A stretch of DNA of 64,000 nucleotides from an uncultured Oscillospiraceae bacterium. Lineage in GTDB: Bacteria > Bacillota > Clostridia > Oscillospirales > Ruminococcaceae. The first letter of the stretch is position 1; each line of letters opens with the position of its first letter. A program made the position numbers and the translations under genes. Of this stretch, positions 23,701-31,824 are shown piece after piece. The notes below the pieces were generated by a model. The model was not told the DNA's origin. It did not search any database and was given only the letters and a program-made list of their open reading frames with translations. The DNA lies in assembly GCA_900539195.1 (NCBI GenBank), contig UQBC01000006.1, positions 1 through 64,000 of the forward strand. The letters run 5' to 3'.

Positions 23701-26516
23701 AGTGGTTTTTGCCGAAACTGCTCGGTCAGAATAAGCTTTATAAAGAGCTTAAAGTCTACAGCAAAAACCCTGCCGCATTCACAAAAAACGATGTTTGTGC
23801 AGTATACGACAGACTTACAGAGCTGTCCGAAAAATCGGCACAGATACAACAGATTTCTTCAACGCTGAATATTCCGGGCGGAATACTGAGCGGCGTTGCA
23901 ACAGACTGGGAACAACTGTCGAAGGCTTTGCAGAAAACCGTAACAGTAAATAATATAGCCTGCTCAGATAAGTTCAGCGACAGCGAAAAACAGCATATCA
24001 TAAGCGGCTTTGTGAAACGTTCAACGCAGGAAATATCGGAATGTGCAAAGAATCTTGCGGTTGTCAGAAGCTATACCGAAAATGCCGACAGACTGACCGC
24101 CGACTATTCAATAAATGCCGTATTTGACGACAATGCAGACTGGTTTACAAGCATAAATTCCGTGTTCAGAGCAATTTCTGACAACATTTCACTTGTAAAG
24201 GATAAGGCGGCTTTCAATGCCGCCGACAAGGAACTTTGCGATGCGGGACTGTCGTCTGTAAGCCGTGCATACAAGAACGGCAATATATCTGCGGATAATA
24301 TAAGATCCGCTTATTACTGCGAGCTTTACTATCAGCTTGCGCTTATGACGATTGCGGAAGACGAACGCCTTTCGGGCTTCAACGGTAAGCAGTATGACGC
24401 ACTTGCAGAGGAATACAGAAAGACGGTAAAAGAATATCAGCGTCTTACCGTACAGGAGCTCGTTGCAAGATTATCAGCAAATGTTCCTGCGTCAAACGGC
24501 ACAAGCGCCGCATCGTCCGAGATGGGCATACTTAAAAAAGCTATCAAGAACAACGGCAGAATGATGCCGCTGAGAAAGCTGTTTGATGAGATACCCACAC
24601 TACTCAGAAAACTCTGCCCGTGTATGCTTATGAGCCCGATCTCGGTCGCTCAGTACATCGATCCGTCATTCCCGAAGTTCGACCTTGTGATATTCGATGA
24701 AGCCTCACAGCTTCCTACAAGCGAGGCTGTAGGCACTATAGCAAGAGGAGAAAACGTTGTTATAGTCGGCGACCCCAAGCAGTTACCGCCTACATCGTTC
24801 TTTACAAGCAACCGCATAGATGAGGACAACAGCGAGATAGAAGACCTTGAAAGCCTGCTTGACGACTGCCTTGCAATCTCTATGCCGCAGATGTATCTCA
24901 AGTGGCATTACCGCTCACGTCACGAGAGCCTTATTGCGTACAGCAATATGAAGTATTACGACAACAAGCTTTATACTTTCCCATCGCCGAACGACCTTGT
25001 ATCGCAGGTTAAGCTTATCCGTCCCGAAGGCTTCTATGACAAGGGCAAAACAAAGCAGAACAAAGCAGAGGCAGAAGCTATCGTAAACGAAATTATCCGC
25101 AGACTGAGCGATGAAAAGACACGTCACGAAAGTATAGGCGTTGTAACATTCAGCTCGGTACAGCAGAATTTAATAGACGATATGCTGGTTGACGCATTCG
25201 CCGAGCACCCCGATATTGCGGACTTTGACGCTAAGTGCGAAGAACCCGTATTCATAAAGAATCTTGAAAATGTGCAAGGTGACGAGCGTGACGTAATACT
25301 GTTCTCGGTAGGTTACGGTCCCGATGAAAACGGCAAGGTGTCGATGAATTTCGGACCGCTTAACCGTGACGGCGGCTGGAGAAGACTTAACGTTGCGATT
25401 TCAAGAGCCAGAAAGGAAATGGTTGTTTATTCCGTTCTCCGTCCCGAACAGATAGACCTTGCAAGAACACGCTCAGAAGGCGTTGCAGGACTGAAGGGCT
25501 TCCTTGAATTTGCCGAGCGCGGCTCGAATGTAATTGCACGCCGTACCGACATTACGACAGGCGCAAGCGACAGCCTTGCAAATGATATAGCAAAGGGCAT
25601 AGAAACACTGGGCTATAGTACAAAGTGCAACATAGGCTGTTCGCAGTTCAGAATGGATATAGGAATAATAGATCCGGACAACCCCGAAACATACATTCTC
25701 GGCATTATGCTTGACGGCGAGAACTGCCGCAGAAGCGCAACCGCAAGGGACAGATTTGTGGTACAGCCTGGAGTGCTGAAAGGCTTAGGCTGGAGCGTTA
25801 TGCGGGTATGGACGCTCGACTGGCTTGACGACAGTGCAAAGGTATTGCAGGATATAAAGCAGGCGGCGGAAAACGCACAGCACCCCGCAGAAAAGGCTGT
25901 AGAAGAAGTAAAGACAAAGCAAGCTCCCGTATTTGAAACGGTGGAAAAAGCGCCCGTTCAGAGTAAGTCTGCGGTTTACGAAACAGCAGTACTGCCTGTT
26001 ATGGGTGCGTCTGATGAATTCTATCTGCCACAGAATGCGGGAAAGATACAGTCGCTTGCACTGCGTATAATGAACGCCGAAGCCCCGATAAGCCGTAACG
26101 CTCTTGTACATAAGCTGCTTGGAGCGTGGGGCATAACAAGGAGCGGCGACAGGACTGACACCGTGCTTGCAGGCGTGTTCAAGTCGCTCGACAAGCGTAT
26201 CACGGTTGACGCTGAAAACGCGTTCTTCTGGCTTGGCACGCAAGATCCCGATACTTATGATATTTACCGTCCCGCAGACGCTCAGGGCAACAGAAGAGAA
26301 CTCACCGAAATTCCGTCTGAAGAAATAATCTCCGCTATGACGGAGGTGCTTTCCGAGCAGATAGGACTTTCAAGAGCCGACCTTATTCGTGAAACAGCAA
26401 AGAAATTCGGCTACACAAGGCTCGGTACGGTGATGACCTCTACAGTCGAGTTCGCAGTCGATAAGGCGGTATCAGGCGGCAAAATCAAGAATAACGGTGA
26501 TAAATACACGCTTTGA
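20751..26516 (+). CDS. DUF4011/SF1 helicase with Vsr-like nuclease and DUF3320 domain
   Basis: A 1921-aa multidomain protein. Residues about 10-110 look like a beta-sandwich. Residues about 200-300 resemble a transglutaminase/cysteine-protease fold (QGTCLDLSVLYASC near 218, then NGHAFCGC near 244 and ECTDI near 285 as possible Cys-His-Asp triad). A DUF4011-like region follows (KLWERKLLDFSLRNSLLNFR). The SF1 helicase core has GPPGTGKSQT near 687, a long split insertion, then VIFDEASQLP near 1314, GDPKQLPPTSFF, WHYRSRHE, VQGDERDVILFS near 1507 and NVAISRARKEM near 1547. A Vsr/PD-(D/E)XK-like nuclease (FRMDIGIIDP near 1632, YILGIMLDGENCRRSATARD) and a C-terminal DUF3320 domain complete it. Proteins of this layout have been proposed as single-gene phage defence (I recall the name Hhe). 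It stands alone with its own promoter. Confidence 0.88.
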   Translation: MGAVLTLGCDMIPKINFAMQQNFIPFIRNLTVSNEGNEDISDVKLTIAFDPGFAKTFTYDINAVPAGQSVEISPLRIILSTEMLFSLTEAISGTVSFSLTKDDNELYHKDVPVQLLSFNEWSGLAFDPELIAAFVTPNHPEIAKVISEASVYLKKWADTTAFSAYQRQNPNFVKQQMAAIYTALCARKIAYNMPPASFEYIGQKVRLANTVLEQKQGTCLDLSVLYASCLEAVGLNPLILFINGHAFCGCHLEEETFADCATDDVSAIEKRIVTGAEEILLVECTDITKDNTDFDAALKHGKDHFNKPGEFICAVDIARTRGSGIRPIPLKLEQAIASENVENESTKRIRMNAPSELDTSLYGKVAQGSNEPMTKQKLWERKLLDFSLRNSLLNFRMNKSTVEIMAPDLSLLEDKLSDGTDFRILEAPSEWTVSMRDIKTFEIETNKDLVKNIAEQELKNKRIRTFMDAAELEESLKKLYRAAKVSMEENGSNTLFLSLGLLRWFESEMSEKPRYAPLVLIPVDIVRNVRDKGYIIRSRQEDAQINVTMIEYLRQDHGINIDGLDPLPEDEHGIDLPLVFNTVRQAIMGKKTWNILENSFIGLFSFGQFVMWNDIRNRSDELKNNKVVSCLMNGATSEELTGDFIADTEIDSKISLTDIAVPVDADSSQLSAVVAASAGRSFVLHGPPGTGKSQTITNMIANALYHGKSVLFVAEKMAALSVVQKRLANIGLDPFCLELHSNKTNKSTVLGELNKALETALVKSPEQHAATAEKLAQQKAKLNYIIEALHEKRSFGQSLYSAIERYEQCLGDKGKIKIDRETLRNADESTLARYEDIISRYVVAISAIGLYAQHRLLRYGGREYSIELRDNLKNSLDRLIDEYGKADDALNFIASAVKLDGNISRDKLDAVSALIDSCCTDVPVISDMIGTADFEGTVSKLTSLCETGKAYNTLSAEIENSFDKSIFSYPAESARVQWKQAEAKWFLPKLLGQNKLYKELKVYSKNPAAFTKNDVCAVYDRLTELSEKSAQIQQISSTLNIPGGILSGVATDWEQLSKALQKTVTVNNIACSDKFSDSEKQHIISGFVKRSTQEISECAKNLAVVRSYTENADRLTADYSINAVFDDNADWFTSINSVFRAISDNISLVKDKAAFNAADKELCDAGLSSVSRAYKNGNISADNIRSAYYCELYYQLALMTIAEDERLSGFNGKQYDALAEEYRKTVKEYQRLTVQELVARLSANVPASNGTSAASSEMGILKKAIKNNGRMMPLRKLFDEIPTLLRKLCPCMLMSPISVAQYIDPSFPKFDLVIFDEASQLPTSEAVGTIARGENVVIVGDPKQLPPTSFFTSNRIDEDNSEIEDLESLLDDCLAISMPQMYLKWHYRSRHESLIAYSNMKYYDNKLYTFPSPNDLVSQVKLIRPEGFYDKGKTKQNKAEAEAIVNEIIRRLSDEKTRHESIGVVTFSSVQQNLIDDMLVDAFAEHPDIADFDAKCEEPVFIKNLENVQGDERDVILFSVGYGPDENGKVSMNFGPLNRDGGWRRLNVAISRARKEMVVYSVLRPEQIDLARTRSEGVAGLKGFLEFAERGSNVIARRTDITTGASDSLANDIAKGIETLGYSTKCNIGCSQFRMDIGIIDPDNPETYILGIMLDGENCRRSATARDRFVVQPGVLKGLGWSVMRVWTLDWLDDSAKVLQDIKQAAENAQHPAEKAVEEVKTKQAPVFETVEKAPVQSKSAVYETAVLPVMGASDEFYLPQNAGKIQSLALRIMNAEAPISRNALVHKLLGAWGITRSGDRTDTVLAGVFKSLDKRITVDAENAFFWLGTQDPDTYDIYRPADAQGNRRELTEIPSEEIISAMTEVLSEQIGLSRADLIRETAKKFGYTRLGTVMTSTVEFAVDKAVSGGKIKNNGDKYTL

Positions 26517-26717
26517 TTATTGACCGCTGTGCGACAGCCTTTTTTCACGCTCGCTTAGCAAACGTTCGTGTTCTGCTGTCCTGTGTAACTGACAGGCTGA
26601 GTGGATATTATCGTTGTAGCCGTGAAGCTTCATCTGCAACGGCACAGGCAGTGACATAAAGTAAGCCCTTGTGCTTGCACTGCCTTTTATCAGCTCGTGA
26701 AGATCGTTATATAGCAT
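26517..26717 (-). CDS. Small conserved-looking protein, unknown function
   Basis: A 66-aa soluble protein starting MLYNDLHELIKGSASTRAYF and ending in a basic/Glu-rich helix. The segment YFMSLPVPLQMKLHGYNDNI looks like a family I have seen as short hypothetical proteins in Firmicutes, but I cannot name a function. ATG 26717 has GAGGTG 6 bases upstream, inside a hairpin arm. Its stop abuts the stop of the convergent helicase gene with no gap. Could be a regulatory peptide or chance ORF; the good ribosome-binding site favours a gene. Confidence 0.6.
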   Translation of the reverse strand: MLYNDLHELIKGSASTRAYFMSLPVPLQMKLHGYNDNIHSACQLHRTAEHERLLSEREKRLSHSGQ

Positions 26718-26756
26718 AAAAAACACCTCACTACATTATTTGCAGTGAGGTGTTTT
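26718..26756 (-). promoter_or_regulatory. Hairpin overlapping the Shine-Dalgarno of the small gene
   Basis: On the minus strand AAAACACCTCACT pairs with AGTGAGGTGTTTT around an AT-rich loop, followed by a T run that reaches the ATG at 26717. It has the form of an intrinsic terminator, but its 3' arm contains the GAGGTG ribosome-binding site of the next gene. It could end the upstream beta-propeller transcript, hide the ribosome site, or both. Confidence 0.65.
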
Positions 26757-26927
26757 GTGATACACGGCAGACGAAGAGAAACGCACGCAGTAAGCAAAAA
26801 TACGGAGCTCTGACAAAATACAAAAGTTTCATCACAGCTTCTCTGTTTATCAAAATTTCGTTGAAATTGCAATGCAACATATTGTAAAAAAGTCTGAGCA
26901 ATAAATATACAGCCAACAGCGCTGGGA
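26757..26927. other. Non-coding stretch outside the left inverted-repeat arm
   Basis: About 170 bases between the hairpin and the left repeat arm. I see no supported ORF, RNA or promoter; the short minus-strand open frames here have no ribosome-binding site and low-quality composition. Confidence 0.4.
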
Positions 26928-27429
26928 GCAATCTCCGTGCAGATAAGGTGTTAATAATTTCGTGAGTATATCGGTGCAACTGCACTATCACCGACTCTCA
27001 AAAAAGAACGCTACTATCCTGAGATATCTGTACTAAAATGGGGCTAAGTGAGCGTCAGCGACCCGCTTATACAAACGTTTAAAACCCAGTCGTTTGTGTG
27101 TCTTATTGCCAACACCCTAGCGGGGTGGGGGTGTGAGTAAGGAAAGAGGGAGCCACGAGGGAGAGAACCTAAGGGATAGGGAGAGGGGCTGCCAAGTCCC
27201 TCGCCCTAGTCCCTTTGGTTCTTTCCCTCGTTCATAGCAGCAACGTTATCAAATAGAATAGCGAACCCGAGAAGTGCTATCCGACTAAAAGCACTATCGG
27301 TAGCCTGCTATCAACGTTAAATATTAAAACAGTATACAAGAAATGCACTATACCAAAAAAATGAGCCGTGCGTACTATATTTTTGCGCTTCGACTCACTT
27401 TTTCTTTTTCTGGTCGTGACACAGCCCCT
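26928..27429 (+). repeat. Left arm of a long imperfect inverted repeat
   Basis: About 500 bases whose reverse complement aligns with 29149-29737. Strong matches include GATAGCAGGCTACCGATAGTGC, TAGCACTTCTCGGGTTCGCT, TATGAACGAGGGAAAG, CCAAAGGGACTAGGG, TTAGGTTCTCTCCCTCGTG, CTCCCTCTTTCCTTACTCAC and CGCTAGGGTGTTGGC, plus outer blocks around TTTTAGTAC and ATTATTAACA. Inner portions appear close to 90% identical by eye, the outer portion less. Compared with the right arm it lacks two blocks of about 47 bases each. It is non-coding and lies downstream of the beta-propeller gene. Confidence 0.9.
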
Positions 27430-27508
27430 TCTTTTACTTATTCGATTTTTTGTTTATCTATAACTCTTTATCAGCATTTTTGCGGTGTGGGTTTGTCACA
27501 GTCTGTGG

Positions 27509-29038
27509 TTATTGCTGACTGTAATAGTCAAGATCTATCTTGTCATATCTCTTTACCGCAGTTTCGACGGAAGTTACTTCTTCGTCTATTTTTACAATCT
27601 TGCCATCCTTATAAAGATACAGCGTTCCGCCGCGAAAATCGTCTTTATTCTTCATACCGCATATCATCGTTATATTATCCTTATCAAGCACGCAGTAACG
27701 GCTGACATCATCTTTTATCGCCGTTTCCTTGCCGTCTTGATTTATCGTGAGAACACTTGTCGGTTCTTCTTCGTCCGTGCCATAGGTGTTTTTGATATAG
27801 TAAAAACTGCCGTCAAGATATGTTATATTATCGCTGTCGGCGTTTTCCGAAATCAGCTTGCCGTCAACGTAAATGTTACGCATCGGTGATCCGTACTCTG
27901 TTTTTGAATATACGACCTTTTTGTCGCCGGTAAGCGTTATCCGTGTTACATCTGTATCATCATCGATCGCCACAGGAGTTTTATCAGAGCCGTCCGAAAG
28001 GTCAAGTCTGTATATCTTTGAGTCGCCGTCCCCGCTTGCGGTAAAGATAAGCGTGTTTCCGTCAGCGCTGATCTCACGCATAGTAATCAAAACACAGCTT
28101 GCCTTAAGACTGAATTCTATCTCTTCGGTTTTATCTTTTTTGGTAACTAAAAAGCCTTTTCCGCCGCTTGAAACAAGCACGGGTTCATCTGAGGCGGATA
28201 TTCCCGAATTGTCGCTATCCCTTATCTTTACGCTCTTGCCGTTTTCGTAGTAGTATAGATCATTGCGAAAATCGGTGTAGTACATTATGTTCTTTTCGGG
28301 ATATGCACTGAAAATTCCGTATCCCCCGAATACTTCTTTATTTTCCCCGAAGTTACTGTATACTACAACTTGTTGTCTGGGGTAATCGGTTGTATAATCG
28401 GTTTTCCCGTACATTACCGTTGACAGATTTTCCGAACATCTTATGGTATAGCTGTTTACATAATCAACAAAAATTACTTTTCCGTTTGTACCATCGCAGT
28501 ATTTCAACTGCTCGTTTTTTGTTATATACATAACTTTATCGGCATTATCGCTCATATACAGCGACATATATTCGGTGGTGCAGTTTGTACCGATCTTTTT
28601 GGCTTCGCTGCCATTTGAGTATAAGAAAACATCGCCGTTTTTTGCGGAATACATTGCCTTGCTGCCATCGGAGTTTACGGTATAAAAGGCAACCTCATCG
28701 GCTATTTTCTCGGTTTTGATTTCTTCGTTTTCAATATTACCGCACCATAGGCTGTTGTCGGAAAGATAAAATAATTTGTTGCCGTCATTTGTCAGTGTAT
28801 AATCTTCTGCCGGAAGCTCGCTTATACATTTCGCCGTGCCATCGTCATACATATACAGTACATTGTTCTTTGAGTAAATAAAGCGAGGCTTTACAGGCAT
28901 AATATAACCGGATGAACCTGCGGTATCACCGCCGTTTGTGAACAGCAAAAGAATAATTGTCACGACTGCGACAGCGATAACGGATAATGATACAATGAGT
29001 AGCGGTAGGGTTTTAATGCGTTTTTCGGATGATTTCAT
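27509..29038 (-). CDS. Membrane-anchored beta-propeller (TolB/WD40-like) protein
   Basis: A 509-aa protein with a short basic N-terminus, one transmembrane helix (TLPLLIVSLSVIAVAVVTII, about 10-33), then an all-beta extracytoplasmic domain. Repeating units of about 40-50 residues such as KLFYLSDNSLWCGNI, KAMYSAKNGDVFLYSNG, KVMYITKNEQLKYCDG, TLIFTASGDGDSKIYRL and KVVYSKTEYGSPMRNIYVDG fit TolB/DUF5050 propeller blades. No catalytic motif seen. AAGGAG lies 9 bases before the ATG and a near-consensus promoter 55 bases upstream. The gene with its promoter sits exactly between the two arms of a long inverted repeat, as a one-gene cassette. Role unknown; such propellers bind peptides, glycans or partner domains. 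Confidence 0.82.
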   Translation of the reverse strand: MKSSEKRIKTLPLLIVSLSVIAVAVVTIILLLFTNGGDTAGSSGYIMPVKPRFIYSKNNVLYMYDDGTAKCISELPAEDYTLTNDGNKLFYLSDNSLWCGNIENEEIKTEKIADEVAFYTVNSDGSKAMYSAKNGDVFLYSNGSEAKKIGTNCTTEYMSLYMSDNADKVMYITKNEQLKYCDGTNGKVIFVDYVNSYTIRCSENLSTVMYGKTDYTTDYPRQQVVVYSNFGENKEVFGGYGIFSAYPEKNIMYYTDFRNDLYYYENGKSVKIRDSDNSGISASDEPVLVSSGGKGFLVTKKDKTEEIEFSLKASCVLITMREISADGNTLIFTASGDGDSKIYRLDLSDGSDKTPVAIDDDTDVTRITLTGDKKVVYSKTEYGSPMRNIYVDGKLISENADSDNITYLDGSFYYIKNTYGTDEEEPTSVLTINQDGKETAIKDDVSRYCVLDKDNITMICGMKNKDDFRGGTLYLYKDGKIVKIDEEVTSVETAVKRYDKIDLDYYSQQ

Positions 29039-29092
29039 AATAATGCTCCTTTCGTAAAGGCGAAACAGTATGACGGACTGCTCTTGTTATAT

Positions 29093-29122
29093 ATAATACA
29101 CTACAGAGGTTGGTTTTGTCCA
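29093..29122 (-). promoter_or_regulatory. Promoter of the beta-propeller gene
   Basis: Minus-strand TGGACA (29122-29117), 18-base spacer and TATTAT (29098-29093). It lies between the inner edge of the right repeat arm and the gene. Confidence 0.75.
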
Positions 29123-29148
29123 TAGGAAAACAGAAAAGTGCAAAAAAT

Positions 29149-29737
29149 GGGGTTGTGATACAACCCTGAAAAGAAAAAGTGAGCCAAAGCGCAAAAGATA
29201 GTGCGCACGGCTCGCTTTTTTGTATAGTGTACTTATTGTATACTGTTTTAGTATTTAACATTGATAGCAGGCTACCGATAGTGCTGTTTGTAGGATAGCA
29301 CTTCTCGGGTTCGCTATTCCATTTGATGACGTTGCTACTATGAACGAGGGAAAGCACCAAAGGGACTAGGGGAGAGACTGAGCCTTACTTACGCAAGGCT
29401 CGTGCACTCCGCTAAAGCTCCGTTGGACTTGGCAGCCCAGTGTAGCGGAGCGAAACGTCCGAGTGCTTGCGAAAGCAAGACTTAGCCCTATACCCTTAGG
29501 TTCTCTCCCTCGTGCTCCCTCTTTCCTTACTCACACCCCTACCCCGCTAGGGTGTTGGCTAAACTCGTGTAACCACTCGAATATCGTATATCCTGTAAGT
29601 TCAGGAACGCTTAACGCTACACGTCCGCAGTTTTAGTACATATATCTTAGGTTAGTAGCGTTTTTTGAAAGGTTAATGTTAGCGCAGTTGCACTGATAAA
29701 CTCACAAAATTATTAACAACTTATCGGCACGGAAGAT
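29149..29737 (-). repeat. Right arm of the long inverted repeat, with extra structured hairpins
   Basis: About 590 bases complementary to 26928-27429. Relative to the left arm it carries two additional blocks flanking the shared core GGACTTGGCAGCCC, at about 29376-29425 and 29440-29484. These blocks pair with each other (GCACTCCGCTA with TAGCGGAG and GAGTGC) and contain local hairpins AGCCTT...AAGGCT and CTTGC-GAAA-GCAAG, the latter with a GNRA tetraloop. A second hairpin AGTGCT...AGCACT near 29281-29302 is kept in both arms. No ORF is supported. Confidence 0.88.
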
Positions 29738-29826
29738 GTTTTCATCGGTGTTAGTTATATATGTCTTTATACTGCGTTATTGACAAGATATCAAGCTTTT
29801 GCTTAATAAGCTCTTAGATAGAATTA
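29738..29826. other. Short non-coding spacer between the repeat arm and trp operon end
   Basis: With the right arm this forms an 830-base gene-free stretch from 29039 to 29870. This last part shows no similarity to the other flank and no recognisable feature before the trpA hairpin. Confidence 0.4.
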
Positions 29827-29855
29827 TACGGACTGCTTTTCACAGTCCGTACATC
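29827..29855 (-). terminator. Hairpin after trpA
   Basis: TACGGACTG (29827-29835) pairs with CAGTCCGTA (29843-29851), 7-base loop. The following minus-strand sequence ATAATTC is only weakly T-rich. Placed 20 bases after the trpA stop. Confidence 0.6.
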
Positions 29856-29870
29856 ATATTCAAAAACAGC

Positions 29871-30641
29871 TTATCTTATAGCGTCCTTCATGCTCTTTAC
29901 ATATTCGCCGACATACTTCGGAGCATCTTTGCCGTACTGATCGATTATCTTGATGATAGCCGAGCCGACAATAGCGCCGTCTGCAATGTCAGCCATTTTC
30001 TTCGCCTGCTCGGGCGTTGAGATGCCGAAGCCTATAGCACAGGGAACGGAAGTGTTCTGTCTTATCACATCTACGATAGACTTAAGGTCGGTGCTTATCT
30101 CGCTTCTTGTGCCGGTAACGCCGAGGCTCGATACAAGATAGATAAATCCGTCCGCTTCCTTTGCTATCATAGCGATGCGGTTTTCGGAGGTCGGGGCGAT
30201 AAGCGGGATAAGGTCAATGCCATACTTTTTACACTGCGGCAGAAATTCTTCCTTTTCCTCATAAGGCAGGTCGGGGAGAATAAGACCGTTTATACCGATC
30301 TCCTTGCAGGTCGAAATGAATTTATCCGCACCGTAGGAGAACACCACGTTTGAATACGTCATAAATACCATAGGAACTGTAACGTCTTTTCTAAGCTCTC
30401 TGACTAAGTCGAAAACCTTGTCGGTGGTAACTCCGCCCTTTAACGCACGGATATTTGCGCCCTGAATTACGGTGCCTTCGGCGGTAGGGTCGGAAAAGGG
30501 AATGCCAAGCTCTATTAAATCCGCTCCGTTTGCAACGGCTTCTCTTACTATCTTTGCGGTGGTTTCAAGGTCGGGGTCGCCGCAGGTTATGAAAGGTATA
30601 AATGCCTTTCCGTTTTCAAATGCTTTTGCTGTTTCAGTCAT
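29871..30641 (-). CDS. trpA: Tryptophan synthase alpha chain
   Basis: A 256-aa TIM-barrel subunit that cleaves indole-3-glycerol phosphate to indole and glyceraldehyde-3-phosphate, the indole passing to TrpB. The signature [20 protein letters not shown] contains the catalytic Asp, with an N-terminal [11 protein letters not shown] catalytic Glu region slightly altered (ITCGDP where ITAGDP is usual). C-terminal [20 protein letters not shown] and IVGSAIIK are the phosphate-binding loops. It overlaps trpB by 8 bp and is the last gene of the trp operon. Confidence 0.97.
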   Translation of the reverse strand: MTETAKAFENGKAFIPFITCGDPDLETTAKIVREAVANGADLIELGIPFSDPTAEGTVIQGANIRALKGGVTTDKVFDLVRELRKDVTVPMVFMTYSNVVFSYGADKFISTCKEIGINGLILPDLPYEEKEEFLPQCKKYGIDLIPLIAPTSENRIAMIAKEADGFIYLVSSLGVTGTRSEISTDLKSIVDVIRQNTSVPCAIGFGISTPEQAKKMADIADGAIVGSAIIKIIDQYGKDAPKYVGEYVKSMKDAIR

Positions 30642-31824
30642 GTATATCCTCTCCTCTGTAACGTGCTATTGCGGCGCAGTCCTTGTCGCCTCTGCCGGAA
30701 ATCGTTATAACTATTATCTTGTCCTTATCCATTGTGGGAGCAAGCTTTATAGCGTGGGCTACAGCGTGGGCTGACTCTATTGCGGGGATTATTCCTTCCG
30801 TCTTTGAAAGGTACTCGAATGCGTTTACCGCCTCATCGTCCGTGACGGGTACATATTCTGCTCTGCCTGTATCGTGAAGATATGCGTGCTCAGGACCAAT
30901 ACCGGGATAGTCAAGTCCTGCGGAGATAGAATAAACGGGAGCTATCTGACCGTACTTATCCTGGCAGAAATATGACTTCATACCGTGGAATATACCAACC
31001 GAGCCTGTGTTTACCGTTGCCGCAGTTTCAAAGGTGTCAATGCCTCTGCCTGCCGCTTCACAGCCGATAAGTCTTACGCTCTTGTCCTCTATGAAGTGAT
31101 AGAATGTACCTATCGCATTTGAGCCGCCGCCGACACACGCAATGACGGCATCGGGAAGTCTGCCTTCTTTTTCTTTGAGCTGCTGCTTTATTTCTTTTGA
31201 GATAACCGATTGAAAATCACGCACTATAGTAGGAAAGGGATGAGGTCCCATTACAGAGCCTAAGCAGTAGTGAGTATCGTCTATTCTCTTTGTCCACTCA
31301 CGCATAGCCTCCGATACGGCGTCTTTAAGGGTCGCTGTGCCTGTCTTTACGGGAATGACTTCTGCGCCGAGCAGACGCATACGGTATACGTTAAGCGCTT
31401 GTCTTATCGTATCCTCCTCGCCCATGAATACTACGCATTCCATACCCATAAGTGCGGCGGCTGTGGCAGTCGCAACGCCGTGCTGACCTGCGCCTGTTTC
31501 TGCGATAAGTCTTGTCTTGCCCATCTTCTTTGCAAGAAGCGCCTGACCTAAAACGTTGTTTATCTTGTGCGAGCCTGTGTGGTTTAAGTCCTCACGCTTT
31601 AAATATATCTTTGCGCCGCCGAGATCCTTTGTCATCTTCTCTGCATAGTAAAGTCTTGACGGTCTGCCTGCATAATCGTTTAAAAGCTCGGTCAGCTCCC
31701 TGTTGAACTCCGGGTCGTTCTTGTAATGATTATACGCCTGTTCAAGCTCTATTACGGCATTCATCAGCGTTTCGGGGATATACTGTCCGCCGTGTATGCC
31801 AAAGCGTCCTTTTGGATTAGTCAT
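30634..31824 (-). CDS. trpB: Tryptophan synthase beta chain
   Basis: A 396-aa PLP enzyme joining indole and serine to form tryptophan. The Schiff-base lysine lies in [16 protein letters not shown], followed by the [14 protein letters not shown] substrate loop and the PLP-phosphate loop [10 protein letters not shown]. It starts with [19 protein letters not shown], the usual TrpB1 N-terminus. Overlaps trpF upstream by 8 bp and trpA downstream by 8 bp, indicating translational coupling of the alpha2-beta2 complex. Confidence 0.98.
   Translation of the reverse strand: MTNPKGRFGIHGGQYIPETLMNAVIELEQAYNHYKNDPEFNRELTELLNDYAGRPSRLYYAEKMTKDLGGAKIYLKREDLNHTGSHKINNVLGQALLAKKMGKTRLIAETGAGQHGVATATAAALMGMECVVFMGEEDTIRQALNVYRMRLLGAEVIPVKTGTATLKDAVSEAMREWTKRIDDTHYCLGSVMGPHPFPTIVRDFQSVISKEIKQQLKEKEGRLPDAVIACVGGGSNAIGTFYHFIEDKSVRLIGCEAAGRGIDTFETAATVNTGSVGIFHGMKSYFCQDKYGQIAPVYSISAGLDYPGIGPEHAYLHDTGRAEYVPVTDDEAVNAFEYLSKTEGIIPAIESAHAVAHAIKLAPTMDKDKIIVITISGRGDKDCAAIARYRGEDIHD

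Noticed and set aside
20751..26516. A multi-gene defence island
   Set aside because: Only the helicase-nuclease is a credible defence gene; neighbours are a transporter remnant, a DUF554 protein and a propeller cassette, so no multi-gene system is claimed.
27343..27889. Plus-strand ORFs at the inner edge of the left repeat arm
   Set aside because: They overlap the 3' end of the beta-propeller gene and low-complexity TTTCT tracts, with no homologue recognised.
29013..29360. Minus-strand 115-codon ORF in the right repeat arm
   Set aside because: It spans the promoter and start of the beta-propeller gene and repeat sequence; no ribosome site or family match.
26928..29737. Insertion sequence or complete transposon
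   Set aside because: Inverted repeats are clear, but no transposase or recombinase lies inside and no target duplication could be confirmed by eye, so only a repeat-flanked cassette is claimed.
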